Notes: generated by a model from the letters alone, not told the origin. Shown: positions 17,434 to 25,665, counted from the first letter of the stretch. The stretch: DNA of 64,000 bases from Herbidospora cretacea (GCF_001570605.1 NZ_BBXG01000002.1:400472-464471); one strand, 5' to 3'. Translations and numbers: made by a program.

Positions 17434-17853
17434 TCAGCGCCCGGCGATGAAGGCGTCGTCGCCGGTGGCGATCACCCCGGTGTTGTCCCCGCCGACGGCG
17501 ACCGAGCGGTCGCCCGACGCGGTGACGGCCGGCCCCTGGGCCCGCGCCTGGTCCAGCATGGCCCGCACGTCCGCCGCCAGTTCGGGATCGGTGCTCAGCA
17601 GCCTGCGGATCTGGACCCGCAGCGCCGCCTGAAGATCGGGGTCGTCCGGGTCGGCGGCCAGTTCGGCGACCGCTTCTGGGGTCTCCTCCGGGGCGGTGCC
17701 GAAGATGCGCCGCAGCAGCCCGCGGCCCCACCCGACGGTCGCGTCGGCGGCGTCGTCGTTGGCCCTGGCCAGGACCGCCGCCCCATATGCGCTGATCGCC
17801 GCCGTGACGTACGGCGACACCTCTTGTGCCAGTTGCGCCAGTTCCGCACTCAC
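17434..17853 (-). CDS. Partner protein of the STAND NTPase (shared Gly-rich motif)
   Basis: This is a 139-aa protein of unknown family. Residues 1-60 are helical and Ala-rich (YVTAAISAYGAAVLARAND). A second helical part follows, and the C-terminus carries SGDRSVAVGGDNTGVIATGD (residues 113-132). This is closely similar to residues 14-29 of the NTPase encoded one base downstream. The shared motif suggests that the two proteins stack or dock through the same beta-type element. The N-terminal helical region may be an effector-associated or adaptor domain. Co-translation is likely (stop and start separated by one base). Confidence 0.7.
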   Translation of the reverse strand: MSAELAQLAQEVSPYVTAAISAYGAAVLARANDDAADATVGWGRGLLRRIFGTAPEETPEAVAELAADPDDPDLQAALRVQIRRLLSTDPELAADVRAMLDQARAQGPAVTASGDRSVAVGGDNTGVIATGDDAFIAGR

Positions 17854-17932
17854 CCGCCCGACTCTAATCGTCGTATGCGCGCATGGCGTCGTGATTGGAC
17901 TCTCTCCCCGTGTGAGACCTCACGCTGGACGC

Positions 17933-18880
17933 GTGACCATCCTGAACGGCATCGAGCCCCGCGGCACCCACCACTGTGAGACGACGACGCTCGGAGTGCT
18001 GTTGCGGCACGAAGGCCTCGACCTGTCCGAGCCCATGCTTTTCGGCCTCGGTTCAGGGCTGTCCTTCGTTTATTGGGAAAGCAGGGCGATGGCGTTCCCT
18101 TTTCTCGGCGGCCGGGTCAAGCCGTTCGAGCTCACCAGGAATCTGACGGCCCGGCTCGGCCTCACTCTGCGGGTGGCGGAGACCACGTCCCGGCGCAAGG
18201 CCTGGGACAACGCCGCCGCCTCCATCGACGCCGGCCGGCCGGTCGGCCTCCAGCTCGACTGCCACCACCTCGACTACTTCACGACCAAGGTCCACTTCGG
18301 CGGCCACGTCGTCGCCATGTACGGCTACGACGAGCATGACGTCCACCTGATCGACACCGCCGGGCAGGGCGGCGCGGTGCGCACCGGCAGGGAGAGCCTG
18401 GCCGCGGCCCGGGCCGAACGCGGCCCGATGACCGCCAGGAACCGCTCGTTCACCATCACCCTGCCGGAGCGCGTGCCGCGATGGCAGGACCAGATCGTCC
18501 CCGCTATTAGAGAATGCGCCCGGACCTTTCTCACACCGCCTATCGGGAACCTCGGATGTCGCGGCATCGATAAAGCGTCCCTCCGCATCCCGAAATGGCG
18601 GCTCCCCGAAGAAGACCTCCGGCGAATCGCCTTCCTGATGGAGAAAGGCGGCACCGGCGGAGCGCTGTTCCGCGCCCTCTATCGCGACTTCCTCGGCGAG
18701 TGCGCCGAGCTGGTCGACGACCCCGCCATAAGCACGGCTCACACGCTGTTCACCGAGGCCGCGGCCGGATGGACCGAGGTGGCCGCCCTGGTCGCCGAAA
18801 CGCGCCTCGCCGAGGCCGGCGCCATTCTTCATGAGCTTTCCATTGTCGAGAAGAACGCAATGATGGCTTTATCTCAGTAA
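17933..18880 (+). CDS. BtrH N-terminal domain protein (BtrH/DUF4872-like)
   Basis: This is a 315-aa protein resembling BtrH of butirosin biosynthesis, an acyltransferase with a papain-like fold. Visible N-terminal features are THHCETTTLGVLLRHEGLDLSEPMLFGLGSG (in two parts), with Cys about residue 13 as candidate nucleophile, and HFGGHVVAMYGYDEHDVHLIDTA, with the conserved His and Asp. A DUF4872-like C-terminal region follows. The GTG at 17933 is used because upstream residues are shadow sequence of the opposite gene. No aminoglycoside or peptide biosynthetic genes are adjacent, so the acyl acceptor is unknown. It stands alone between a STAND pair and the gas vesicle cluster. Confidence 0.72.
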   Translation: MTILNGIEPRGTHHCETTTLGVLLRHEGLDLSEPMLFGLGSGLSFVYWESRAMAFPFLGGRVKPFELTRNLTARLGLTLRVAETTSRRKAWDNAAASIDAGRPVGLQLDCHHLDYFTTKVHFGGHVVAMYGYDEHDVHLIDTAGQGGAVRTGRESLAAARAERGPMTARNRSFTITLPERVPRWQDQIVPAIRECARTFLTPPIGNLGCRGIDKASLRIPKWRLPEEDLRRIAFLMEKGGTGGALFRALYRDFLGECAELVDDPAISTAHTLFTEAAAGWTEVAALVAETRLAEAGAILHELSIVEKNAMMALSQ

Positions 18881-18961
18881 AGATTCCCTCTTGTGTGTGG
18901 ATATGTGGTTATTCGCCGAGTCGGCGGGGATGGGGGTCGTGTTCGGGAAGGGATGAGCGTG

Positions 18962-19171
18962 ATGGCCACAGGACAGCCCGAAGCAGTGTCACCGCTCCAG
19001 CGGCTCGTCCGGGAACTGCGGAACCTCCTGGAGGTTCTCGTCGAACGCGCCGCGCTCCCCGCCGCAGCACCCCCCGTCGTCGTCCGGGAACGGCCGCAGG
19101 CCAACGTCGAACGCCCGGTACGGCGCCTACCCCGACCCGAAGGAAGGACCGGCGGAACCGACCATCAGTGA
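18962..19171 (+). CDS. Small hypothetical protein heading the gas vesicle operon
   Basis: This is a 69-aa protein. Residues about 8-30 form an amphipathic helix (SPLQRLVRELRNLLEVLVER), then comes a Pro/Ala-rich and Arg-rich, strongly basic tail (PVVVRERPQANVERPVRRLP). The start at 18962 is spaced 10 nt from GGGAAGG; GTG 18959 and ATG 18953 are alternatives. It ends 9 nt before gvpA, so it is likely the first gene of the operon. It does not look like any Gvp I know. It could be a regulatory or nucleation protein, but that is inferred only from position. Confidence 0.55.
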   Translation: MATGQPEAVSPLQRLVRELRNLLEVLVERAALPAAAPPVVVRERPQANVERPVRRLPRPEGRTGGTDHQ

Positions 19172-19180
19172 GAGGTACCC

Positions 19181-19636
19181 ATGACGGTGCAACCTGTGGG
19201 AAGCCGCGCGGGCGGCGGGATGCAGAAATCGTCCGGGGGAGGCAGCCTGGCCGACGTCATCGACACCATCCTCGACAAGGGGCTCGTCATCGACGCCTAC
19301 GTCAGCGTGTCGCTGATCGGCATCGAGATCCTCAGCATCGACGCCCGGATCGTCATCGCGAGCGTCGACACCTATCTGCGCTTCGCCGAGGCGACGAACC
19401 GGCTCGACCTCACCAAATCCAGGAAGCCCGGACTGCCGGAGGTCGTGCAGACCGCGATGTCGGGCGGCGGAGGCGGCCAGCAGGCGCAGCAGCTCGACCC
19501 GGAGCAGATCGAGCAGATCGAACAGCTTCAGCAGACCAAGGAACGCAGCCCACTGGAGGCCGCGGGCGACAAGCTGAACGACTTCTCCGGCGAGCGCGAG
19601 CATGCCGCTCCTCGCAAGAACAGCCAGGAGGGCTGA
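19181..19636 (+). CDS. gvpA: Gas vesicle structural protein GvpA (extended)
   Basis: This is the main shell protein of the gas vesicle, a proteinaceous gas-filled compartment. The GvpA core spans residues about 22-77 ([20 protein letters not shown], then [21 protein letters not shown]). It carries a 20-aa N-terminal extension and a roughly 70-aa hydrophilic C-terminal tail rich in Gln and Glu ([16 protein letters not shown]). Classical GvpA is about 70 aa; actinobacterial ones are known to be longer. The tail may sit on the outer surface and mediate packing. GAGAGG lies 8 nt upstream of the ATG. Confidence 0.9.
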   Translation: MTVQPVGSRAGGGMQKSSGGGSLADVIDTILDKGLVIDAYVSVSLIGIEILSIDARIVIASVDTYLRFAEATNRLDLTKSRKPGLPEVVQTAMSGGGGGQQAQQLDPEQIEQIEQLQQTKERSPLEAAGDKLNDFSGEREHAAPRKNSQEG

Positions 19637-19637
19637 C

Positions 19638-20387
19638 ATGAACGAGTCCGCGACCTACATCTACGGAGTCGTCCCCGAGGACATCGAGATCGACGAGAAG
19701 GCCGAGGGCGTGGCGGACGCGCCGGTCCTCTCCGTCCGCCACGGCAAGATCGCCGCGCTGGTGAGCGAGATCGTCATGGACCGTCCGCTCGGCACGCCCA
19801 AGGACCTGCGCGCCCACGAGCAGCTGCTCAACGCCACCGCCGCCGAGGTGCCCGTGCTGCCGATCCGCTTCGGCGCCGTGCTGGCCACGCGTGACGCCGT
19901 GGTGGAGGAGTTCCTGGCCCCGTACCACGACGAGTTCGTCGCCGCGCTGAACGAGCTCGAAGGCCGCGCCCAGTTCGTGATCAAGGGACGCTTCGAGGAG
20001 GACGCGGTGCTCGCCGAGATCCTCACCGAGAACGCCGAGGCCGCCCAGCTCCGCGAGGAGATCAGCGCGCTGCCCGAAGAGGCCGCCCGGGACCACAACA
20101 TCCGGCTGGGCGAGATCATCAACAACTCGATCGAGGCCAAACGCGACGCGGCCACCGCCGCGATGTGGGACGAGGTCGAGCCCATCGCCGTCATGTCGAC
20201 CGTCCGCCCGCCGTCGCACGAGTGGGACGCCGTGCACATGGCCGTCCTGGTCGAGAACGACCGGCAGGGCGAACTGGAGCAGGCCGTCGAGGGCCTGGCC
20301 AAGAAGTGGGCCGACCAGGTCGAGATCCGTCTCCTCGGCCCGATGGCGCCCTACGACTTCATCGTGTCCCAGGAACAGGCGGAGTGA
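19638..20387 (+). CDS. gvpF: Gas vesicle assembly protein GvpF/L family
   Basis: This is a 249-aa accessory protein needed for vesicle nucleation. The GvpF/L fold begins TYIYGVVPEDIEID and includes the conserved VLPIRFGAVLATRDAV and the C-terminal GPMAPYDFIV. The ATG at 19638 follows the gvpA stop by one base, and the gene overlaps gvpG as TGATG. A second member of the family (21209-21973) lies later in the operon; calling this one F and that one L follows the usual actinobacterial order. Confidence 0.9.
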   Translation: MNESATYIYGVVPEDIEIDEKAEGVADAPVLSVRHGKIAALVSEIVMDRPLGTPKDLRAHEQLLNATAAEVPVLPIRFGAVLATRDAVVEEFLAPYHDEFVAALNELEGRAQFVIKGRFEEDAVLAEILTENAEAAQLREEISALPEEAARDHNIRLGEIINNSIEAKRDAATAAMWDEVEPIAVMSTVRPPSHEWDAVHMAVLVENDRQGELEQAVEGLAKKWADQVEIRLLGPMAPYDFIVSQEQAE

Positions 20388-20614
20388 TGGGCCTGTTCAC
20401 CACCCTCCTGGAACTGCCGCTGGCACCGGTCAAAGGGGTCATCCGGCTGGGCGAACTGCTGCGCGACGAGGCGGAGCGCAAGCTGCACGACCCCACGGTG
20501 ATCAGGCGCGAGCTGGACGAGATAGAAGCGGCCCAGGCGGCGGGCGAGCTCACCGAGGAGGAGGCGGAGGAGGCCATGACCGAGATCCTGCAGCGGATGA
20601 CGGGAGGCGACTGA
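20387..20614 (+). CDS. gvpG: Gas vesicle protein GvpG
   Basis: This is a 75-aa helical accessory protein of the GvpG family. It begins MGLFTTLLELPLAPVKGVI and ends in an acidic helix (GELTEEEAEEAMTEILQRM). It starts inside the gvpF stop codon (TGATG), so it is made by coupled re-initiation. GvpG is required for vesicle formation in haloarchaea and interacts with other minor Gvps. Confidence 0.88.
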   Translation: MGLFTTLLELPLAPVKGVIRLGELLRDEAERKLHDPTVIRRELDEIEAAQAAGELTEEEAEEAMTEILQRMTGGD

Positions 20615-20617
20615 CCC

Positions 20618-20875
20618 ATGGGCGACCTGACGGCCGTCACCGCCGGCGAGGTCGGGGTGAAGCTCATCGCCGGGCTCACCTCGAAGGACGCGGAGGGCGT
20701 CACCCTGGTGGAACCCGCCAAGGACGGCTGGGTGGTGGTCGTCGAGGTCGTCGAGGACCGCCGCATCCCCTCCTCGGGCGACATCCTGGCGCTCTACGAG
20801 GCCGATCTCGACGCGGACGGCAACCTTCTTTCGTACCGGAGAAAGGCGCGATACCGGCGAGGCAGCGGAGGTTAG
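20618..20875 (+). CDS. gvpO: Gas vesicle protein GvpO
   Basis: This is an 85-aa protein of the GvpO family. The signature is visible: GWVVVVEVVEDRRIPSSGDI, then LALYEADLDADGNLLSYRR and a basic end. GGGAGG lies upstream of the ATG. In Streptomyces-type clusters gvpO usually stands first; here it sits between gvpG and gvpJ, so the order is rearranged. Confidence 0.85.
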   Translation: MGDLTAVTAGEVGVKLIAGLTSKDAEGVTLVEPAKDGWVVVVEVVEDRRIPSSGDILALYEADLDADGNLLSYRRKARYRRGSGG

Positions 20876-20880
20876 ACGAC

Positions 20881-21216
20881 ATGACGGACGGCTCACGATA
20901 CGCACCGGCCGTACGTTCGGGCTCCCCGCCCGCCCAGTCGCGCCGGGAGCCCGCCAACCTCGGCGACATCCTGGAGCGCGTGCTCGACCGGGGCGTGGTG
21001 ATCGCCGGGGACATCAAGGTCAACCTGCTCGACATCGAACTGCTCACGATCAAGCTGCGCCTGGTGATCGCCTCGGTCGACACGGCCAAGGAGATGGGCA
21101 TCGACTGGTGGGAGCACGACCCGTGGCTGACCGGCGACAGCAAGGCCCTCCAGGAGGAGAACCGCAGGCTCCGCGCCCGCCTGAACGCCCTGGAAGCGGG
21201 TGACCCACGTGACTGA
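20881..21216 (+). CDS. gvpJ: Gas vesicle protein GvpJ (GvpA-like)
   Basis: This is a 111-aa GvpA-family minor protein. The core is LGDILERVLDRGVVIAGDIK, then LDIELLTIKLRLVIASVDTAKEMG, followed by the sequence WW-HDPWL that marks J-type members, and a C-terminal coiled coil (ALQEENRRLRARLNALEAG). J-type proteins are thought to cap or nucleate the vesicle rather than form the ribs. Confidence 0.87.
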   Translation: MTDGSRYAPAVRSGSPPAQSRREPANLGDILERVLDRGVVIAGDIKVNLLDIELLTIKLRLVIASVDTAKEMGIDWWEHDPWLTGDSKALQEENRRLRARLNALEAGDPRD

Positions 21217-21973
21217 CACCGGAACCTACCTGTACGCGGTCACCCAGGAGTCCCCGTCACCCGGCCCCGAGGGCCTGCGCGGCGTCGCCGGCACGGCGGT
21301 CCGCACCATCGTGGACGAGGGCCTGGTCGCGTACGTGAGCACCGTCCCGCTCGACGAGTTCGGCGCCGAGCCGCTGCGCCGCTCGATGGAGAACCTCGAA
21401 TGGCTGGGCGAGACCGCGGGAGCCCACCACAACGTGGTCGAGGAGGTCGCCGAGCAGCGCCCGACCGCGCCGGTGCGGCTGGTCACCGTCTACCGGGGCG
21501 ACGACCAGGTCAGAGAGCTCCTCCACGAGCGTCATGACGACTTCCTGGACGTCCTGGCCCACATCGCCGGCCGCCGCGAGTGGGGCGTGAAGGCGTACAT
21601 CGACCTGTCCGTCACCGAAGCCGCCCCGGCCAAGTCGGCGGGCGGCCCCGGAACGGCCTACCTGAAGAAGCGCCAGGCGGGCCTGCGCAGCCGCGAGGAG
21701 GCCTGGCGCCAGGCCGCCGCCCGCGCCGAGGAACTCCACGTCACGCTGTCGTCCGTGGCCGCCGCGAGCCACCGCCACCGCGCCCAGGACCCAGAGTTGT
21801 CCGGCCGCAAGGAGCCGATGATCCTCAACGGCGCCTACCTCGTCGACGGCGACCGCGACGAGGTCTTCCTCCGCGCCGTCGAGAAGCTCCGGGGCGAAGG
21901 GGTGGACGTGGAGCTCACCGGCCCGTGGGCGCCCTACTCGTTCACCGACCTGGAGGTTCGCGGTGACGGTTGA
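21209..21973 (+). CDS. gvpL: Gas vesicle protein GvpL (GvpF/L family)
   Basis: This is a GvpF/L-family accessory protein of about 254 aa. It begins TGTYLYAVTQ, has the family block AEQRPTAPVRLVTVYRGDD and ends GPWAPYSFTDLEV. A long helical insert (RQAGLRSREEAWRQAAARAE) separates the two halves. The start is GTG 21209, overlapping the gvpJ stop region; GTG 21200 is also possible. It overlaps gvpS by 11 nt. Confidence 0.88.
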   Translation: MTDTGTYLYAVTQESPSPGPEGLRGVAGTAVRTIVDEGLVAYVSTVPLDEFGAEPLRRSMENLEWLGETAGAHHNVVEEVAEQRPTAPVRLVTVYRGDDQVRELLHERHDDFLDVLAHIAGRREWGVKAYIDLSVTEAAPAKSAGGPGTAYLKKRQAGLRSREEAWRQAAARAEELHVTLSSVAAASHRHRAQDPELSGRKEPMILNGAYLVDGDRDEVFLRAVEKLRGEGVDVELTGPWAPYSFTDLEVRGDG

Positions 21974-22178
21974 GCACGCACCACGCGGAGCCGCCCTGGC
22001 CGAGCAGGGCCGCCTGCCCTCGGAGCGGGTCGCGCTGGTCGACCTGCTCGACCGGCTGCTGGCGGGCGGCGTGGTCGTCAGCGGCGACCTGGTCCTGTCG
22101 ATCGCCGACATCGACCTCGTCCGCATCTCCCTGCGCGTTTTGATCATGTCCGTACGAGAGAACCTGGGGGAGCCGTGA
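21963..22178 (+). CDS. gvpS: Gas vesicle protein GvpS (GvpA-like)
   Basis: This is a 71-aa GvpA-family protein: VALVDLLDRLLAGGVVVSGD, then LVLSIADIDLVRISLRVLI. The start GTG has GGAGG 6 nt upstream and lies inside the end of gvpL. Small A-like proteins at this position in actinobacterial clusters are called GvpS. Its role as a shell component or a nucleator is not established. Confidence 0.82.
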   Translation: MTVEHAPRGAALAEQGRLPSERVALVDLLDRLLAGGVVVSGDLVLSIADIDLVRISLRVLIMSVRENLGEP

Positions 22179-22471
22179 CAGAGCCAGTCCGGACCACCCG
22201 GATGCGCATCCAGACCGACCCGGAAGCGATGGAGCGAGACCTGTCGCGGCTGGTCCTGACCCTGGTGGAGCTGGTCCGGCAGTTGGTGGAGAGGCAGGCC
22301 ATCCGCCGCATGGAACAGACCGACCTGACCGACGACCAGATCGAGACACTCGGCCTGACCCTGATGAGACTGGAGGAGGCGATGACCGAGGTCTGCGAAC
22401 GCTTCGGCCTGGCCCCCTCCGACCTCAACCTCGACCTGGGCCCCCTGGGGACACTGCTGCCACAGGAGTGA
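22175..22471 (+). CDS. gvpK: Gas vesicle protein GvpK
   Basis: This is a 98-aa GvpK-family protein: DLSRLVLTLVELVRQLVERQ, IRRMEQTDLTDDQIETLGLT and a C-terminal LAPSDLNLDLGPLG. Its GTG overlaps the gvpS stop as GTGA. GvpK is a minor protein needed for vesicle assembly in several bacteria. It closes the operon and its last 47 nt overlap the convergent LysR gene. Confidence 0.9.
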   Translation: MTEPVRTTRMRIQTDPEAMERDLSRLVLTLVELVRQLVERQAIRRMEQTDLTDDQIETLGLTLMRLEEAMTEVCERFGLAPSDLNLDLGPLGTLLPQE

Positions 22472-23348
22472 CCACGGCGTCCGTCGCCGCCCGGACGAAC
22501 TCCTGGACGCGGGCGGTCGTCTTCGCCGCCGGCCAGATCGCCCCCCGCTCGATCGGCGGGGCGTCGTGGATCGGCACGTAGACGATGTCGGGCCGGGGGT
22601 GGTAGCGCTCCGTCAGCTCGCCCACCGGCAGCACACCCCGGCCCAGCGCGACGAGCGACAGCATCTCCGAGAAGGTGCCGCCGTGCGGTCCCTTGGGAAC
22701 CGGCCGGCCCGACGGCGTGCGCTCAGGCGTGCGGTCACGCTTGAACTCGGCCGAGGTCACCGCCGGATACTGGACGACCGGATGGTCGCCGAGCGCCTCC
22801 AGCGACACCGACTCCCGCTCGGCCAGCGGATTCGTGGCGGCCACGGCCAGCACGCGCCGCTCCACCATCAGCGCGGGTCCGCAAGCCATCCCGTCGAACG
22901 GGAACGAGGCGACGAGGAGGTCGATCGAGCCGTCGAGCAGGCTGGCCCGCGAGTTGTACAGCTGCACCTCACGCACCTCGACCTCGCAGTCGGGATGCCG
23001 GGCGGTGAACAGGTTGACCGCCTTGAGCAGCACCGGCGCGACGTACTCACCGAGGAACGCGACCCGAAGCCGTCCGGTCACGCCACGGCCGGAGCTGATC
23101 GCCCTGCGCAGGGCCGCGTCCATCTGGGCGGCCAGCGGGGCCAGGTCGTCGGCCAGCCGCCGCCCGATGGGCGTGATGCGCACGACCCGGCTGGTGCGCT
23201 CGAACAGCGGAGCGCCGATCCGCCGCTCCAACTTCTTGATCACGTGGCTGACCCGGCCGGTGGTCACCCCCAGACGTTCGGCGGTGCGGCCGAAGTGCAT
23301 CTCCTCGGCGAGCGTCAGGAACGTCTCAAGCTCGTGCCGCTCCAGCAT
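22425..23348 (-). CDS. LysR-family transcriptional regulator
   Basis: This is a 307-aa regulator with an N-terminal winged HTH (residues 4-62; MHFGRTAERLGVTTGRVSHV, then KKLERRIGAPLFERTSR) and a LysR substrate-binding domain. It is divergent from a VOC-domain gene, and a palindrome that fits the LysR T-N11-A pattern lies between them. The divergent gene is therefore the likely target. The inducer is unknown. Its 3' end overlaps gvpK on the other strand. Confidence 0.88.
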   Translation of the reverse strand: MLERHELETFLTLAEEMHFGRTAERLGVTTGRVSHVIKKLERRIGAPLFERTSRVVRITPIGRRLADDLAPLAAQMDAALRRAISSGRGVTGRLRVAFLGEYVAPVLLKAVNLFTARHPDCEVEVREVQLYNSRASLLDGSIDLLVASFPFDGMACGPALMVERRVLAVAATNPLAERESVSLEALGDHPVVQYPAVTSAEFKRDRTPERTPSGRPVPKGPHGGTFSEMLSLVALGRGVLPVGELTERYHPRPDIVYVPIHDAPPIERGAIWPAAKTTARVQEFVRAATDAVVTPVAAVSPGGPGRG

Positions 23349-23361
23349 GCCGCCTACCTTT

Positions 23362-23380
23362 CGTTTAATTTCGGTAAACG
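23362..23380. promoter_or_regulatory. Probable LysR box
   Basis: CGTTTA-N7-TAAACG is a perfect inverted repeat in A/T-rich sequence, starting 14 nt upstream of the LysR start and about 90 nt upstream of the VOC gene. It matches the T-N11-A form of LysR-type sites. Confidence 0.5.
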
Positions 23381-23467
23381 ATCGTAGTGCGATGACGGCT
23401 TGGTCGCCGCCGCCGATTCGCGAATGCTTGTGGAGGTGTCACCGGCTCTGAAACGACAGGAGAAATC

Positions 23468-23866
23468 ATGAAGAAGACGGGTGCCGTGCGGGTCAGGGAG
23501 TTCGACCACCTCGTCCTCAACGTCGAAGACGTCGAACGGTCGCTGGCCTTCTACTGCGAAGTGCTCGGCCTCGAACCCGTGCGGGCCGAGGAATGGCGAG
23601 CCGGGAAGGTCCCGTTCCCCTCGGTCCGGGTCACCTCTGACACCATCATCGACCTGGTCCGGCGTCCCCGGGGCGAGTCGAACGTCGACCACATCTGCCT
23701 GGTGGTCGACCCGCTGGACTGGGACGAGGTCGTCGCGTCCGGTGTGTTCACGGTCTTGGAGGGACCGGTGGGCCGGTTCGGCGCCCGGGGCGAGGCCGTC
23801 TCCCTCTACGTCCAGGACCCGGACGGCAACACGGTCGAACTGCGCTGGTATCCGGCGGACGCGTAA
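23468..23866 (+). CDS. VOC-family (glyoxalase/dioxygenase-like) protein
   Basis: This is a 132-aa protein with one vicinal-oxygen-chelate domain. The N-terminal half has VREFDHLVLNVEDVERSLAF (metal-ligand His) and the C-terminal half NVDHICLVVD and VQDPDGNTVELRWY (metal-ligand His and Glu). AGGAG lies 7 nt upstream of the ATG. Family members include glyoxalase I, dioxygenases and antibiotic-binding proteins. The divergent LysR gene suggests inducible expression. Confidence 0.85.
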   Translation: MKKTGAVRVREFDHLVLNVEDVERSLAFYCEVLGLEPVRAEEWRAGKVPFPSVRVTSDTIIDLVRRPRGESNVDHICLVVDPLDWDEVVASGVFTVLEGPVGRFGARGEAVSLYVQDPDGNTVELRWYPADA

Positions 23867-24006
23867 CCGTGATCGCGGTGGTCACTTCGCGCAGTTCCAG
23901 ATCGGGCGCGGTTATGACATCGCGAACGTCGTCACGTCCGTGCCGTGGACCATGGCTAGGCACCGCGAGTCCGACGCGGGAGGCCATGCCTGTCCGGACA
24001 AAACAA

Positions 24007-24038
24007 AGTCCTGGTCGCCTTTTCGGCTGACCAGGACT
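24007..24038 (-). terminator. Rho-independent terminator of tRNA-Leu
   Basis: Read on the minus strand, AGTCCTGGTC (24038-24029) pairs with GACCAGGACT (24016-24007) around a 12-nt loop, and a T-rich tract (TTTGTTTTG) follows. It lies 17 nt past the tRNA 3' end. Confidence 0.85.
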
Positions 24039-24055
24039 CCATGGGGTAAAGCTTG

Positions 24056-24141
24056 TGTCCGAGGGGGGACTTGAACCCCCATGCCCATCACTGGGCACTA
24101 GCACCTCAAGCTAGCGCGTCTGCCTATTCCGCCACCCGGAC
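24056..24141 (-). tRNA. tRNA-Leu (anticodon GAG)
   Basis: This is an 86-nt class II tRNA with a long variable arm. The 5' acceptor strand GTCCGGG pairs with CTCGGAC (one G-U), and the discriminator is A. The anticodon stem CTAGC/GCTAG encloses the loop TTGAGGT, giving GAG (Leu). The T-arm reads GGGGGTTCAAGTCCCCC. CCA is not encoded. A terminator follows. Confidence 0.95.
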
Positions 24142-24272
24142 CGGTGACCACACGCGGAATTCGTCATCCCGCGTCGGCTGTTAAAGGTTAGCACTCCCCG
24201 CCCCGTGGTTCATCCCGAGATGCAAGCGGCAGGATGGGACCCGCAAGCCGAACCCCGCTCTGGAGGAACGCC

Positions 24273-25571
24273 ATGACCGCCGTCACCGGCGAGAACGACG
24301 TCGTCACGCTGTGCCAGGAACTGATCCGCATCGACTCCACGAACGCGGGCGACAACCGCGGCCCCGGCGAACGCGCGGCGGCGGAGTACGTGGCGGAGAA
24401 GCTGGCGGAGGTCGGGATCGAGGCCACGATCCTGGAAAGCGATTCGAAGCGGGCGAACGTCGTCGCGCGGATCGAGGGCACCGACAGCTCGCGGGACGGG
24501 CTGATCCTGCACGGGCACCTCGACGTCGTCCCCTTCCGGGCCGAGGACTGGCGGCATCATCCCCTGTCGGGGGAGATCGCCGACGGCTGCGTCTGGGGGC
24601 GGGGGGCGGTGGACATGAAGGACATGGACGCCATGATCCTCGCCACCGTCCGCAAGCGACTCAGTGAGGGCCGGCGGCCCGAACGGGACATCGTCCTCAT
24701 CTTCACCGCCGACGAGGAGGCCGGGGGCTCCTACGGCGCTCAGTGGCTCGTCGACAAGCACCCGCACGTCTTCGAGGGGGCCACCGAGGCGATCGGGGAG
24801 GTGGGCGGGTTCAGTGTCACCGTGGCGGAGAACAAGCGTCTCTACCTCATCGAGGCGGCCGAGAAGGGCATCGCCTGGATGAAGCTGACCGCCACCGGGC
24901 GGGCGGGCCACGGGTCGATGCTGAACCACGAGAACGCCATCACCGAGCTGTCGGAGGCCCTCGCGCGTCTCGGCCGCTACGAGTGGCCCATCCGCATCAC
25001 GCCGACGGTCCGGTCGTTCTTCAAGGAGGCCTTCGACATCGAGATCGAGGCCGAGAGCGCCGAGGCCGCGGTCGCCAAGCTGGGGCCGCTCGCCCGGATG
25101 GTCGGGGCCACGCTCCGCAACACCACCAACCCGACGATGCTGGAGTCGGGGTACAAGGCCAACGTCATCCCGCAGACCGCCACGGCCCGGGTCGACGGAC
25201 GATTTCTGCCCGGCGAGGAAGAGGACTTCTTCCGGACCATCGACGAGCTCCTCGGGCCCAACGTCACCCGCGAGTTCGACTATCACGACATCGCCGTCGA
25301 GACCTCGTTCGACGGACGGCTGGTCAAGGCCATGGCCGACGCGCTCGAACAGGAGGATCCGGGCGCGCGGGCCGTTCCCTACATGCTCTCGGGCGGTACG
25401 GACCTCAAGGCGTTCACCCGCCTGGGAATTCGCGGATTCGGTTTCGCTCCGCTCAAGCTCCCCGCTGACCTGGACTTCTCTGGGATGTTCCATGGCGTGG
25501 ACGAGAGGGTGCCGGTCGATTCGCTCCAGTTTGGGGTGCGCGTGCTTGATCGGTTCCTGGACTACTCCTGA
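24273..25571 (+). CDS. M20/M25/M40-family metallopeptidase
   Basis: This is a 432-aa zinc-dependent peptidase or deacylase. Di-zinc motifs are visible: HGHLDVVPF (His and Asp), WGRGAVDMKDMD (bridging Asp), FTADEEAGGSYG (Glu-Glu) and a C-terminal His in FHGVDERVPV. A dimerisation domain lies in the middle. GGAGG is 6 nt upstream of ATG 24273. It resembles the dipeptidase/acetylornithine-deacetylase-like group common in actinobacteria. The natural substrate is not evident. Confidence 0.9.
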   Translation: MTAVTGENDVVTLCQELIRIDSTNAGDNRGPGERAAAEYVAEKLAEVGIEATILESDSKRANVVARIEGTDSSRDGLILHGHLDVVPFRAEDWRHHPLSGEIADGCVWGRGAVDMKDMDAMILATVRKRLSEGRRPERDIVLIFTADEEAGGSYGAQWLVDKHPHVFEGATEAIGEVGGFSVTVAENKRLYLIEAAEKGIAWMKLTATGRAGHGSMLNHENAITELSEALARLGRYEWPIRITPTVRSFFKEAFDIEIEAESAEAAVAKLGPLARMVGATLRNTTNPTMLESGYKANVIPQTATARVDGRFLPGEEEDFFRTIDELLGPNVTREFDYHDIAVETSFDGRLVKAMADALEQEDPGARAVPYMLSGGTDLKAFTRLGIRGFGFAPLKLPADLDFSGMFHGVDERVPVDSLQFGVRVLDRFLDYS

Positions 25572-25665
25572 GTATCCGGTTGCGATCACTTGGTGTGGCT
25601 GTAAAGTTACCCAGCGTTGAGGGGTTGATCCGCACTGGGCGGCTCGACGGCACCTGGGAGGTCGC

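Noticed and set aside
14553..17450. A 965-codon plus-strand frame opposite the STAND NTPase
   Set aside because: It is a shadow of the repeat-rich TPR gene; the opposite frame has Walker and TPR motifs and an operon partner.
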